Below, piece after piece: positions 1-9,278 of a DNA stretch of 64,000 bases. The stretch is taken from positions 1 through 64,000 of the forward strand of contig JBQDEV010000011.1 of the NCBI GenBank assembly GCA_052084925.1. The letters are read 5' to 3'. Position 1 is the stretch's first letter. Every line of letters starts with the position of its first letter. Position numbers and translations under genes: made by a program. The notes under the pieces are model-generated. The model was not told where the DNA came from. It saw only the letters and a list, made by a program, of their open reading frames with translations, and ran no database searches. This DNA comes from CmP2 sp052084925 (GTDB lineage Bacteria > Actinomycetota > Actinomycetes > Actinomycetales > Micrococcaceae).

Positions 1-1027
1 CGTTGTCGATGCCCTTGATCCAGTAGTCGTACCACCGGAACATCTTGTCGTGCTCTTCCACCCAGGGGCGGGACTGCATGGGCGGGTAGGGGCCGATGTC
101 GAGTTTCTTCGGTCCCTGGAGCCGGTTGTAGAGCTCGAGGGTGCCATCGATGGTCCAGCCGCGACCGTTGTCGATCTGCAGCCACACCGGGATCTCGACC
201 TGGTCGGCCACCGTCACCGGGTTCCGCTCGTGGTACCACTCGGTGTTGAGATCATTCATGATGATGTCGAACCACGCCTCGTGGTTCGTCGGGTAGTGCA
301 GTGTATGCACCAGGTTCGGCCAGGCGGCCACATCCGGATCCGCCAGGCGCTCGGCCACTTTGGCGCGGACCTCCTCCGGGGAGAAGGTCTCCAGCATGCG
401 TGACTTCACCCGGTCGGTGAAGGCCCAGCCGGAGTCGCCGCCGCGTCCCTCGCGCGCGGCGCGCGGCATGAACCACATCACCCCGCCGTGGTACGTGGTC
501 TCATAGAAGTCGTAGTGACCGCCGGAGACGAAGATGGCCTTCAGGCTCGGCGGGCGCTCGGCGGCGGCGAGTAGCTGCATGGAACCGAAGTAGGAGATCC
601 CCACCATGCCCACGTTGCCATCGCACCAAGGCTGAGCGGCGACCCACTCGATGAAGTCGTAGGCATCCTGGCCGAGGGAAACACCCCCGGCGTTGTAGTT
701 GCCGATGTGCTCGCCCTCGGAGGCTCCGGAACCGCGCAGATCCCCGATGACGTGGACGTAGCCCTCCTGGATGATGCGAGCGATATCGCCGGCCTCGATG
801 CAGCCGTCCCACATGGGGGAGGGGCGCCGCTGGGGTGGCATGGTCAGCGCCTGCGCCTGGAGTTCCTTGCCATAGGGGCTCAGGGCGACCAGGGCGGGAC
901 GAGGAGTATCGTCGGGGGCATGGTAGGCATCGGCGGCCAGCTCGACGCCGTCGCGCATCGGCACTCGGAGATCCTTGTGGATCGACATCGTTTGGGCGCC
1001 GTGCGTCCACGTGGTGGTGTGCGACAT
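1..1027 (-). CDS. CocE/NonD family alpha/beta hydrolase (3' end outside window)
   Basis: The frame is open from an ATG at 1025-1027 to the left edge, about 342 codons, so the C-terminal part is missing. The product resembles the X-Pro dipeptidyl-peptidase/cocaine esterase group: an N-terminal segment ending in a core of the type MRDGVELAADAY, a DLRGSGASEGE stretch, and a nucleophile elbow GISYFGS with the serine in a G-x-S-Y-x-G context. The catalytic Asp and His and the jelly-roll C-terminal domain would lie partly outside the window. A strong Shine-Dalgarno (GAGGAGG) sits 9 bases before the ATG. It is divergent from the MBL-fold hydrolase gene and probably shares a control region with it. 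A role in ester or amide hydrolysis in the neighbouring catabolic cluster is inference. Confidence 0.85.
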   Translation of the reverse strand, partial: MSHTTTWTHGAQTMSIHKDLRVPMRDGVELAADAYHAPDDTPRPALVALSPYGKELQAQALTMPPQRRPSPMWDGCIEAGDIARIIQEGYVHVIGDLRGSGASEGEHIGNYNAGGVSLGQDAYDFIEWVAAQPWCDGNVGMVGISYFGSMQLLAAAERPPSLKAIFVSGGHYDFYETTYHGGVMWFMPRAAREGRGGDSGWAFTDRVKSRMLETFSPEEVRAKVAERLADPDVAAWPNLVHTLHYPTNHEAWFDIIMNDLNTEWYHERNPVTVADQVEIPVWLQIDNGRGWTIDGTLELYNRLQGPKKLDIGPYPPMQSRPWVEEHDKMFRWYDYWIKGIDN

Positions 1028-1156
1028 CTGCGGTACTCCTCCTCAGGGGATCAGTCTCGGTCGACCCCTTGCATCGTGTGATTTATTGCATATTATTATA
1101 CCAAATGAGTCGGGGCAAGACCCGGCGTCCCCAGCAGCCCGAGAAGGTGTCCCATC
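1028..1156. promoter_or_regulatory. divergent control region between the CocE-type and MBL-fold hydrolases
   Basis: This 129-bp region is AT-rich around 1081-1105, unlike its surroundings, as expected for back-to-back promoters. It contains ATACCAAA (1098-1105), which is also one arm of the perfect palindrome in front of the MFS gene at 10244-10258. That suggests, but does not show, a shared regulator. No clear second arm is visible here. Confidence 0.4.
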
Positions 1157-2083
1157 ATGACTGCAACCGTCCATCCGCTGTTGTCTCCCTGGGGGAGATT
1201 CGGTCTCTATAGCTTCTACATCGATGCGCCGGAACCGGCGATCGTCGATACCGGGGTCACCGGTTCGCCCTCCGAAGGAATGGCTCCGGCACTGGAGAAG
1301 CTAGGGCGGCGCATCGAGGACGTCCGCTGGATCCTGCTCACCCATGGTCATATCGATCACCTCGGCGGAGCCTATGAGCTCTGGGAGCTGACCGGGCGCC
1401 GTGCGCAGGTCGTCATCCATGAGAAGGACGTCCACTACCTGCAGTCTCGCGCCGCCCACGTTGACCAATACTTCACGGTGCGTGATCGCTACATCGACGA
1501 CGCCGAGGCCCGGCAGAAGCAGGAGCGGAATGCGGCGTCCGCGATCTCCGGGGAGATGGAACCGCACGTCATCGTGCACGGAGGCGAGACCCTGGATCTG
1601 GGCGGCGGAGTGCGTGTCGGTGTGCATCACATCCCCGGGCACACGGCGGGGTCGGTGGCCTACGTGATCGAGGGGCAGGGGGATGTCTTCGTCGGCGACG
1701 CCGTGCAGATCCACGGTGCGGCCAACGGTTTCCCCGGTTACGAGGATCCGGTGGCCTATCGCCGGTCGCTGCGGTACCTCTTGGATGAGATCACGCCGGA
1801 GCACCTGTATCTGGGCCACCCATACCGGACCGCCGCCGGTGACCCCTACGGGGTGGAGCTGAATCGGGAACAAGCCCGCGAGGCTCTGCAGGAGTCGCTG
1901 GATATCGAAGAGCGTGTGCACGCTACTGCCCGCGAGGCGTTGGCTGCGGGGCTGGTAGAGACGGACTCGATGTACTCGCCGTTCCAGGCGGTGGCCGAAA
2001 CCCTCGGGTATGAAGGGGACCCCACGCGCGAGCCGGCCCCGTTCTTCACCACCCTGGACGGGTATCGGCGCCTCGCGGACTGA
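1157..2083 (+). CDS. metallo-beta-lactamase-fold hydrolase
   Basis: 308 residues. The family signature HGHIDH is complete (His63, His65, Asp67, His68), followed by a GHTAGS histidine motif near residue 165, FVGDAV (bridging Asp) near 183 and a YLGHP histidine near 220. A binuclear Zn/Fe site is therefore predicted. The fold covers lactonases, glyoxalase II-like thioesterases and other hydrolases, and the sequence does not separate these. The start ATG follows GAAGG at a 9-base spacing. It lies just upstream of the TfdB-like monooxygenase on the same strand, with a CRP-like box between them, so a shared catabolic job such as lactone or ester opening is plausible. Confidence 0.85.
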   Translation: MTATVHPLLSPWGRFGLYSFYIDAPEPAIVDTGVTGSPSEGMAPALEKLGRRIEDVRWILLTHGHIDHLGGAYELWELTGRRAQVVIHEKDVHYLQSRAAHVDQYFTVRDRYIDDAEARQKQERNAASAISGEMEPHVIVHGGETLDLGGGVRVGVHHIPGHTAGSVAYVIEGQGDVFVGDAVQIHGAANGFPGYEDPVAYRRSLRYLLDEITPEHLYLGHPYRTAAGDPYGVELNREQAREALQESLDIEERVHATAREALAAGLVETDSMYSPFQAVAETLGYEGDPTREPAPFFTTLDGYRRLAD

Positions 2084-2137
2084 CGGGCGGGCATTCGTGC
2101 GCGAATAGTCGAAGGTGATGCGCCGATCGACGAGTGG

Positions 2138-2153
2138 TGTGATGCAGATCACG
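2138..2153. promoter_or_regulatory. CRP/GlxR-like operator
   Basis: TGTGATGCAGATCACG matches TGTGA-N6-TCACA in 9 of 10 defined positions. It lies 13 bases upstream of the ATG of the FAD monooxygenase gene, so binding there would overlap the promoter or leader. GlxR is the usual cAMP-type regulator of carbon catabolism in actinobacteria. Assignment is by motif only. Confidence 0.55.
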
Positions 2154-2166
2154 ACAGACTGGGGGC

Positions 2167-3969
2167 ATGAACCCACGCACATCGCCACAGAACTTGATCC
2201 GGGAATCCTGGTCGGCCGCGTCGCAGCACGTCGCCGGTGAGGAGCTACAGCAGGACGTGATCGTGGTCGGTTCCGGCCCCACCGGACTGGCTACCGCCCT
2301 GCTCCTGGCACGGCACGGCGTCGCCGTCACCGTCGTCACCCGGGAGACCTGGGTCGCGGATTCGCCCCGGGCGCACATCACCAACCAGCGCACCATGGAG
2401 GTGCTCCGGTCCGTCGGACTGGAAGAGGAGGTCCGGAGCAAATCCTCACCGCGGGAGACGATGGCCTCCCAGGTGGTGGCGGAATCCTTCACCGGACGGG
2501 AATTCGGTCGCGCCTGGTCCTGGGGGAACAACCCCGATCGGCAGGGAGAATACCTCACCGCCAGCCCCACCGTCGGCTGCGACATCCCACAGAACCGGCT
2601 GGAGCCGATCCTGCTCGCCGAGGCCGCCCGACTTGGTGCCCGCATCCGCTTCCACACCTCCTTCACCGGCCTGGAACAGCATGTCGAGGGCGTCAAAGTG
2701 CACCTCGTCGACGGGCTGACCGGTCAACCTCACACCCTTCGCGCGCGCTACGTGGTCGGAGCTGACGGCGGTCGCAGCCCTGTGGCGAAAGCGGTGGGGG
2801 CGACCTTTGACGGTGAATCCGGACTCGCCGACGCGATGAACATCAGCTTCACGGCAGACCTGTCGCACCTGGTCGCCCACCGTCCCGGGTCGCTGTACGA
2901 GATCATCCAGAACCGTCCCGAGGGTCCCACCCGGGCCATGATCCGGATGGTGCAGCCCTGGCATGAATGGTCTGCCTCCCTGGTGTATCTGGGCGAGCGC
3001 AACGCGCGGCTGACGCCCGAGGAGGCCGAGCAGGAGATCCGCCACGCCATCGGGGACCCGAATGTGGAGATCACCATCAACGGGCTGTACCCGTGGCGGA
3101 TCAACCGCCTGGTCGCCGAGTCCTATGGGTACGGGCGCGTCTTCCTCGCCGGGGACGCCGCTCATCGACACCCGCCGACGAACGGCCTGGGCGCGAACAC
3201 CTGCGTCCAGGACGCCTTCAACCTCGCGTGGAAGCTGGCCTACGTGGTCAAAGGCACCGCTGGGCCGGGCCTACTGGACTCCTACTCCCGCGAACGGCAG
3301 CCGGTGGGCTCCCAGGTGGTGAATCGTGCCGTGGACTCCTGGAAGCTGGGCGTGAAACTGCTGCCCGCCTTGGGTCTGGACCCAGCTGCATCCGCTGAAC
3401 AGCGCGCCACCGGGCATCGCGAGCTCGACGAGGATTCGGCGGCGGGCCAGCAGCGACGTGCCGCCCTGCGGGAGGTCCTCGACGAGGAGTCCTACATTTT
3501 CGAAGCTCACGGGGTGGAGATGAATCAGGTCTATACCTCGGACGCCGTCATCGACGATGGTACGCAGCTGCACTACGACCGCGACCCGCAGCTCTACATC
3601 CAGCCGAACAGCCATCCCGGGGCGCGGCTGCCCCACGCCTGGGTCGGCGATTCCTCGAAGACCGTCTCCGTGCTGGACCTCGTCGGACAGGAGCGGCTCA
3701 CGCTGCTGGTCCGCGATCGTGGGGCGGCATGGCGCAACGCCGCGGAAGCGCTGTCGGGGGAACTCGATGTGGAGATTGCCGTGGTGGCGATCAGTCAGGC
3801 CGGGGACGTCCAGGATCACTACGGTGATTTCGCCCGACGCAGCGGCATCGCAGAAGACGGATGCCTGCTGGTCCGTCCGGATCAGCATGTCGGCTTCCGG
3901 GCTATCACGGCGGTGGAGGATCCGGCGGCGGCCCTGCAGCGGGCGCTGACTCAGATGCTGGATCGATGA
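2167..3969 (+). CDS. FAD-dependent phenol monooxygenase, TfdB/PheA-like
   Basis: 600 residues, the usual size of class A flavoprotein phenol hydroxylases. The FAD-binding Rossmann motif GSGPTGLATALLLARHG is near residue 35, a second FAD motif VVGADGGRSPV near 197, and the third, GRVFLAGDAAHRHPPTNGLG, near 325. A C-terminal thioredoxin-like domain contains NSHPGARLPHAWV, typical of 2,4-dichlorophenol 6-monooxygenase (TfdB) relatives. The expected reaction is NADPH- and O2-dependent ortho-hydroxylation of a phenol to a catechol. No ring-cleavage dioxygenase is in the window, so downstream steps must be encoded elsewhere. It overlaps the convergent AraC gene by 19 bp. Substrate not determinable. 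Confidence 0.85.
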   Translation: MNPRTSPQNLIRESWSAASQHVAGEELQQDVIVVGSGPTGLATALLLARHGVAVTVVTRETWVADSPRAHITNQRTMEVLRSVGLEEEVRSKSSPRETMASQVVAESFTGREFGRAWSWGNNPDRQGEYLTASPTVGCDIPQNRLEPILLAEAARLGARIRFHTSFTGLEQHVEGVKVHLVDGLTGQPHTLRARYVVGADGGRSPVAKAVGATFDGESGLADAMNISFTADLSHLVAHRPGSLYEIIQNRPEGPTRAMIRMVQPWHEWSASLVYLGERNARLTPEEAEQEIRHAIGDPNVEITINGLYPWRINRLVAESYGYGRVFLAGDAAHRHPPTNGLGANTCVQDAFNLAWKLAYVVKGTAGPGLLDSYSRERQPVGSQVVNRAVDSWKLGVKLLPALGLDPAASAEQRATGHRELDEDSAAGQQRRAALREVLDEESYIFEAHGVEMNQVYTSDAVIDDGTQLHYDRDPQLYIQPNSHPGARLPHAWVGDSSKTVSVLDLVGQERLTLLVRDRGAAWRNAAEALSGELDVEIAVVAISQAGDVQDHYGDFARRSGIAEDGCLLVRPDQHVGFRAITAVEDPAAALQRALTQMLDR

Positions 3970-4970
3970 TCGACGGCGTCGCGAGCCAGCAGTTCTCCTG
4001 GTTCTGGTTCGCGGCGCCGATTCCGCACGTCTCGGGGTGTCTGTCCGTACTCGGCACGAAAGACACGTCCGAAGTGGGACTGATCCACGAAGCCATGGTG
4101 GATGGCGATGTCCAGCACGCTGGCATGGTCCCACGAGGGATCGGTGAGCGCATGGTGGCATGCTTCGAGTCGGCATCGTCGAATCCAGCCCGACACGGAG
4201 GTCCCGGCCTGGCGGAAGGCGGATTGGAGGGACCGCGGTGACACCGAGAGCCGCGCGCCCAGACTCTCGACCGTTAAAGGCTCGCCCAGATGCCCTGCGA
4301 TGTAGTCCCTAGCGCGATGGAACAGCGGTGGCGCCGTGGCGAACGGTTCCTCCGTGGGGATGCCGACGGTCTGCAGTCGATCGATGATGGCGTTGGCGAA
4401 CATCTCGACCACGTGATGCAGCGTCTGCTCAGCACGCGCTCCCGACAGGATGGAATCATCCGTGAGGACCTGCCGTGCCGTGTCCACGGCCAAGCGGGCG
4501 TAGCTGGAATCGGCGGTGAAGGGGTCGCCCACCACCGTGTCGAGTGCCCGGGCGTGGTCGCGCAGTCCGGTCCCGTCGAAGCGGACCATCATCAGCTCCG
4601 GGGCGTCGAGAAACTCCCAGCGATAGGGCACGCGCGGGTTCCCGACGCTGAAGGCTCCAGGGCCGAGTTCTATGGGGCGGCGGCCATCGTCGGGTGCAAG
4701 AACGCTGTGGCCGGCCAGCTGGATCACCACGATGTGGTGGTGGCTCGTCGTCGTCACGTGCGCAGGCGATCGCTCGACCACGAGCCCGGCGAGGCTCGTT
4801 CTGACCAAGTCCAGCTCAACCAGGTCACTGCGCCCTCGGAGCAGCTCGCCGTCGGCTCTCGACCAGACCCGTTCCGGGGAGGTGCGATTCGACGTCGAGC
4901 TGAATCGTCCCCACGGCGCCAGAGCGTCAGCGAGATCAGGGGCGGTGACGCTCTGGCGGTGGACGGACAT
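3951..4970 (-). CDS. AraC-family transcriptional regulator
   Basis: 339 residues. The N-terminal half resembles the AraC_binding_2 cupin-like ligand domain (around residues 50-200). The C-terminal 100 residues carry the double helix-turn-helix of AraC/XylS proteins, with TVESLGARLSVSPRSLQSAF and a second helix region ending in SHFGRVFRAEYGQTPRDVRNRR. It begins 2 bp after the esterase stop codon, so it is the last gene of the minus-strand operon and probably controls that operon or the convergent monooxygenase. The inducer is unknown. Confidence 0.85.
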   Translation of the reverse strand: MSVHRQSVTAPDLADALAPWGRFSSTSNRTSPERVWSRADGELLRGRSDLVELDLVRTSLAGLVVERSPAHVTTTSHHHIVVIQLAGHSVLAPDDGRRPIELGPGAFSVGNPRVPYRWEFLDAPELMMVRFDGTGLRDHARALDTVVGDPFTADSSYARLAVDTARQVLTDDSILSGARAEQTLHHVVEMFANAIIDRLQTVGIPTEEPFATAPPLFHRARDYIAGHLGEPLTVESLGARLSVSPRSLQSAFRQAGTSVSGWIRRCRLEACHHALTDPSWDHASVLDIAIHHGFVDQSHFGRVFRAEYGQTPRDVRNRRREPEPGELLARDAVDHRSSI

Positions 4971-4972
4971 GG

Positions 4973-5908
4973 TCAGCTGCGGTTCAGGAAGTCCGCCGTC
5001 GCCTGATACGCCGCGTGCATTTCGGGAATCCAGGAGAAGTTCTGGATGAATCCGTGATTGGCGCCATCCCAGCGCAGCAGGGAGACCTCGACGCCGGCAT
5101 CGAGGAGCCGCTGGGCGTACTGTTCACCCTCATCGCGCAGGGGATCGTACTGCGCGGTGATGACGAGGGCGCGTGGCAGCCCCGCGAATTCCTCGCGCTT
5201 GATGGGGGAGACTTGGACGTCGTCCGGGTTGGCGCCGGAGCCCAGATAGAAGGAATTGAAGGGCGCCAACCCTGCCGTTTCCAGACCGTAGCCCACGGCG
5301 TTCTCGCGAATTGACGGGTACTTCTCCGCGTTGAAGTCCAGGTCCAACGACGGATAGAACAGCACCTGATCGGTGATCGACGGTGCCCCCGGATTGCGCC
5401 CGTCGAGGGCATCCGCCGCCAGCACAGCCGCGAAATTGGCGCCGGAAGAGTCGCCGGCGACCACGAGACGCGCACCATCCCAGCCCAGGCCCTCGGGGTG
5501 TTCGCCGACCCAGTGGATCACGGCACGCAGGTCCTCGAGGCCGGCCGGGAAGCGCGCTTCGGGGGCAAGCCGGTAGTCGACCGCCAGCACGCGCCACCCG
5601 GTGGCCGCGGCGAGATCACGGCAGACGTGGTCATGAGTCTCCAGGTCTCCAGAGAAGAACGCGCCGCCGTGGGCGTAGACGATCACCGGAGTGGCGGACC
5701 CGTCGGCGGTGCCGTCGTAGAGGCGCACCGCAACGGAGCCCTGGGCGCCGCTTACCGAGAAATCCTCGACCGCCCGCACCGCAGTTTTCGCCTCCGCCGG
5801 TGGCAGGTGCGCATGATCTCCTGCGCGTTTCGCCTCCGGATCCGGTGGCTCCGTCGACGTGGGTGGCAGTGTGGCCACGAGCTCGGCGATGGCGGGGTGC
5901 AAGGTCAT
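4973..5908 (-). CDS. alpha/beta hydrolase, HSL-type esterase
   Basis: 311 residues. Hormone-sensitive-lipase family features are all present: HGGAFFSGD (oxyanion hole) near 78, the nucleophile GDSSGANFA near 153, an acid region DPLRDEGEQYA near 255 and the catalytic histidine in GANHGFIQ near 285. Such enzymes hydrolyse short acyl or aryl esters in the cytoplasm. It sits between a flavin monooxygenase and an AraC regulator in one operon, which suggests removal of an ester group from the cluster's substrate or intermediate. The exact substrate is not determinable. Confidence 0.88.
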   Translation of the reverse strand: MTLHPAIAELVATLPPTSTEPPDPEAKRAGDHAHLPPAEAKTAVRAVEDFSVSGAQGSVAVRLYDGTADGSATPVIVYAHGGAFFSGDLETHDHVCRDLAAATGWRVLAVDYRLAPEARFPAGLEDLRAVIHWVGEHPEGLGWDGARLVVAGDSSGANFAAVLAADALDGRNPGAPSITDQVLFYPSLDLDFNAEKYPSIRENAVGYGLETAGLAPFNSFYLGSGANPDDVQVSPIKREEFAGLPRALVITAQYDPLRDEGEQYAQRLLDAGVEVSLLRWDGANHGFIQNFSWIPEMHAAYQATADFLNRS

Positions 5909-5948
5909 CTACTTACTCCTGTTCAGACACGGATGTGCTGGGGTCATT

Positions 5949-7058
5949 CTATTTTTGTCCGGGGAAGGCCGATTCCACGGCGTCGGCGTTCCATCCCGCG
6001 CGCGAGATGTGCTGAAGGTGATCAGTCACCGGCTTCCGCGTGTTCTGGAACAGCGTCAGGGCCTCCGCGACCGAGCCCGCTGCCAGGAAGGCGTCGGCTA
6101 GAGCGCCCGCATCCTGGATCGCCGAGTTGGCGCCCTGCCCCTGATGGTGAAGCATGGCGTGAGCGGCATCGCCGAGGAGCGTGACGGAGTCGGAATGCCA
6201 GTTCTCCACCGGGTCGATGTCGAAGACCGCCCGGCTGGTCACCGTCGAGAGATCGATGTCGCGCGCGATCTGGACGATCCGCTCGTCGAATCCCTCCACG
6301 GTCCGAACGAGGTCGTCATTCGTGATGACCGGCGCCCAGGAATCGTCATCCGATCGCGCCGTGATGTCGTAGGAGAGCTGGTCCCGGTGCGGCAGCGGGA
6401 GGTTGTACGCCACCGTTCCGTTGGCTCCCATGTAGAACGTCGGGTTGGTGTCGGTGGACAGGCCGAGCGCGTCCTTCATTGCGATCACGGCGCGGTAGGC
6501 GTGTTCGCCGGAGTACACCGGTTCTGCGGTGGAGAACATCTGGTGGCGCACCATCGAGCGAATGCCGTCGGCTCCGATGACGACGTCGGCGGTGACGGTC
6601 TTGCCGTTCTCGAAGGACAGTGAGGCGCGATCACCGTGGTCGTCGATGCGCGTCAGCTTGTGCCCGATATGCACCATTTCCGGTGGCAGCACGCTGAGCA
6701 GCGCTTCGATGAAGTCCCCGCGGTGAATGATCTGGGTGTACGTGGTGTCGCCGTCTTCGTTCAGGCCCGGCCATTCTTCGCGTGCGAGCACCGTGGAGCC
6801 ATCCGCCGTGAGGATGTTCAGATGATCCGAGGCTGAGGAGACGGCGGCGATGGCGTCGAATGCGCCCCAGGACCGAAACAGCCGCATCGTGGTGGGACGG
6901 AGTCCGATGCCCGCGCCGACCTGGGCGAGACGTGTGGCCTGTTCGTAGACGTGAACGTTTTCCGCGCCGATGCTCTGCAGGGCTTTCGCGGCGGCAGCGC
7001 CGCCGTAGCCGCCGCCGACGATCGCGATATCGAGGGTGCGTAGATCGTTGAGTTCCAT
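5949..7058 (-). CDS. FAD-dependent monooxygenase, salicylate-hydroxylase-like
   Basis: 369 residues, a compact class A flavin monooxygenase without a thioredoxin-like C-terminal domain. The Rossmann motif GGGYGGAAAAKALQ lies near residue 15, VGAGIGLRPTTMRLF near 47, VIGADGIRSMVR near 160 and GDAAHAMLHHQGQGANSAI near 295. The same family includes salicylate 1-hydroxylase, 3-hydroxybenzoate 6-hydroxylase and 6-hydroxynicotinate 3-monooxygenase. It is the third gene of the minus-strand operon, 40 bp upstream of the esterase. The aromatic hydroxylation role is well supported; the substrate is not. Confidence 0.85.
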   Translation of the reverse strand: MELNDLRTLDIAIVGGGYGGAAAAKALQSIGAENVHVYEQATRLAQVGAGIGLRPTTMRLFRSWGAFDAIAAVSSASDHLNILTADGSTVLAREEWPGLNEDGDTTYTQIIHRGDFIEALLSVLPPEMVHIGHKLTRIDDHGDRASLSFENGKTVTADVVIGADGIRSMVRHQMFSTAEPVYSGEHAYRAVIAMKDALGLSTDTNPTFYMGANGTVAYNLPLPHRDQLSYDITARSDDDSWAPVITNDDLVRTVEGFDERIVQIARDIDLSTVTSRAVFDIDPVENWHSDSVTLLGDAAHAMLHHQGQGANSAIQDAGALADAFLAAGSVAEALTLFQNTRKPVTDHLQHISRAGWNADAVESAFPGQK

Positions 7059-7110
7059 GATGGTTGTCTTTCAGCTGGTGCGATGGTGGTCTGTGGTGCT
7101 CGGTTCGGGC

Positions 7111-8064
7111 TCAGCTCTGGAGCGCGAGGAAGGATGCCGGGTTGTCGATGAAGATCCGGTCGATCGTGGCCTGATCAATGTCCTGTGCCTGGAGATCGGG
7201 GATCAGCTGCTCGAAGAGGTAGTTGATGGTGTGGCCCTTGACCCCGGGCCAGCCCAGCGGCGAGCAGTTGGCATCGGCTGACGCCATGACCTTGTCGAGG
7301 TGTCCATCCTTGATGGTCCGGACGAAATGCTCCAGACGGTCAGCGCGCGGACGCCCCCAGAAGGGCGGGTCCGGCAGTTCGGTCTCGTACCCGAACGTGT
7401 CGAAACCGAGGCGGCCGCCGCGCTCGAGGATCAGGTCGTGCGGGGTGATGGACCAGTTGGGACCGTCATCGACGTGTCCGAACAGCACGCGATCGAGATC
7501 GAGGCCTTCTTCCTCGAAGATCTGAATCGCGGGCACCGCATCGATCGCAAGGTGAGTGAGGATGGGGACCCCGGTCTGCGCGGCGGCTCGCGCTGCTGCG
7601 CGGTAGACCTTCTTGTCCAGATCGGTCATCTTCCCACCGCGGGAGACCCCGACCTTGATGATTCCCGCCCGGGCGCCGGTGCTGCCGATTTCCACGGTGA
7701 TCTCGTGGATGAACAGCTGCGTCAGATAGGCCACAGAGGCCTGGGCGAAGTACGGCAGGACCGTATCGCCTCCGACGAAGCCGGTGCAGGCGACGATGTT
7801 GACGCCGGTTTTCGCCGACAAGGACTTGTAGTAGTCGACGTCGCGACCGTTGCAGATGCCGGTGGCATCGACCAGAGTGCCGCCTCCATACTCGTGATAC
7901 GCGCGCAGTTTCGGCACGGTCTCTTCGTAGCGCTGCTCGGGCGTCTTCCACCACTGGGTGTCCAGCTCGGAGCCGGGCATCCCGTAGCCGATGTGCTCGT
8001 GGATGGCGACGAATCCCAGTTCTTCGGCGGGGATGCGTCCTAAGACAGTGTTGACTGCTGACAT
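7111..8064 (-). CDS. phosphotriesterase-family metal-dependent hydrolase (intact metal site)
   Basis: 317 residues, a TIM-barrel amidohydrolase of the PTE group. All six expected binuclear-metal ligands are present: His22 and His24 (HEH), carbamylated Lys137 (IIKVGVS), His171 (THLAID), His197 (FGHVDD) and Asp264 (SADAN). Members act on lactones, carboxyl esters or phosphotriesters; natural substrates are usually lactones. It lies between a second PTE-like gene and a flavin monooxygenase in one operon. The start ATG follows AGAGGTAA at good spacing. Ring or lactone hydrolysis in the aromatic cluster is inferred from context. Confidence 0.88.
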   Translation of the reverse strand: MSAVNTVLGRIPAEELGFVAIHEHIGYGMPGSELDTQWWKTPEQRYEETVPKLRAYHEYGGGTLVDATGICNGRDVDYYKSLSAKTGVNIVACTGFVGGDTVLPYFAQASVAYLTQLFIHEITVEIGSTGARAGIIKVGVSRGGKMTDLDKKVYRAAARAAAQTGVPILTHLAIDAVPAIQIFEEEGLDLDRVLFGHVDDGPNWSITPHDLILERGGRLGFDTFGYETELPDPPFWGRPRADRLEHFVRTIKDGHLDKVMASADANCSPLGWPGVKGHTINYLFEQLIPDLQAQDIDQATIDRIFIDNPASFLALQS

Positions 8065-8095
8065 GTTCTTACCTCTGGGCTTTCTGGCAGAGTTC

Positions 8096-9112
8096 TTAAG
8101 CGGACTGACGTGATTCGACGAGCGGCCCGGAGCCGGTCAAGAACGCTTGGGGATTGCGCTCCAGGATGAGCGTCGCGTCATCCTCGCGGAGACCGTGTTC
8201 TCGGGCGAAGGGGATGAACGTCGAGAGCACGTGGGAGAAGGCGATGTCGTTCCCGGGATGGCCTTTGGCGACTCCGGTAGCCGAGGTGGAGAGCAAGACG
8301 CGATTCCCGAGTCCCTGATCGATGAGCTCGCGAATCAACGCGACGCGCTCGCGATCGGTGAGATAGTCGGCATCCTCGTTGAGACCAATGTGGTCGATGC
8401 CGATGTAAGCCCCGCGTCGCGCGATCTCAGCGGTGGCCCCGGAATCAACGACCTCGCGCAGGTCGAGATTGCCGACGAGCACCCGGTCTGGGCCAATACC
8501 CTCCGAAAGGACGATGTCGAGGTCGGCCAGGGGGTCCTGACCGAAACGGATGCTGAGCGCGGTGTTCGTCGCGTGCGCCGCGCGAGCTGCTCCCCGGAAG
8601 AGCCCCTCTTCGGTCGGGGTCATCCCCGTGCGAGAGGCAATCACGCACGCAAGGCCTGCGGGTCCCCGTCGCTCGACGCGAGGAACAACCATGCCGAGGT
8701 TGATCTCGTCGGCGAAGAGCTTCTCGAACTTCTCGGCCGGCCACGGCGTCGGCGGGTTCGTCTGTGGGGTGAGGAAGTAGCCACCGAGGTGGTCTTCTGG
8801 ACCCAGTCCGGTTGACGCGATCAGGTGCACGCCGGTGCTGCGGGACAGCGACTCGAGTAGGGGGACGTCACGACCGTGGAACATCCCGGTCGAATCGACG
8901 ACGGTGCCTCCGCCGTGGGATCGGAAATCGTTGAGTTTCTGAGCGAGTGTCTCAAAGATCTCGGCGCGATCCATGCTGATCTCCGGGGCGAACTGCGCTC
9001 CCGGGAGAACAGAGAGCAGAGCTTCGTGGGCGGAGATGACTCCGAGCTCGGTGGCTGGAACGGGGCCCAGAACAGTCTGAGCCGAGAAGGGTGAAGAAGG
9101 ATGTTCAGGCAT
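8096..9112 (-). CDS. phosphotriesterase-family paralogue lacking the metal ligands
   Basis: 338 residues from the ATG at 9110-9112, which has GAAAGG 8 bases upstream. It aligns along its length with the neighbouring PTE protein, sharing for example FRSHGGGTVVDSTGM, FRGAARAAH and GPDRVLVGNLDL. The catalytic residues do not survive: HEH is HEA (Ala31), the lysine aligns with Cys156, the two barrel histidines with Arg189 and Asn215, and the aspartate with Ser278. Only His29 of the six ligands remains. The frame is intact and of normal length, so this is probably a functional non-catalytic partner or a protein with changed chemistry, not a decayed gene. It is the first gene of the operon. Confidence 0.82.
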   Translation of the reverse strand: MPEHPSSPFSAQTVLGPVPATELGVISAHEALLSVLPGAQFAPEISMDRAEIFETLAQKLNDFRSHGGGTVVDSTGMFHGRDVPLLESLSRSTGVHLIASTGLGPEDHLGGYFLTPQTNPPTPWPAEKFEKLFADEINLGMVVPRVERRGPAGLACVIASRTGMTPTEEGLFRGAARAAHATNTALSIRFGQDPLADLDIVLSEGIGPDRVLVGNLDLREVVDSGATAEIARRGAYIGIDHIGLNEDADYLTDRERVALIRELIDQGLGNRVLLSTSATGVAKGHPGNDIAFSHVLSTFIPFAREHGLREDDATLILERNPQAFLTGSGPLVESRQSA

Positions 9113-9278
9113 GTGTGTGGCCTTTCGTCGAGCGTTCCCATCAGCTGCGACGGCACCGTGGCTCGGCGCCCCCAACGGGACGGAAAAGTCAGTGCGGTGT
9201 GTTCGTGTGCGATGACCGGGGGATGGGGTCCGCTGGTCCCATCGAAGTCACCCACACAATGTGTGACGTGTATTACCT

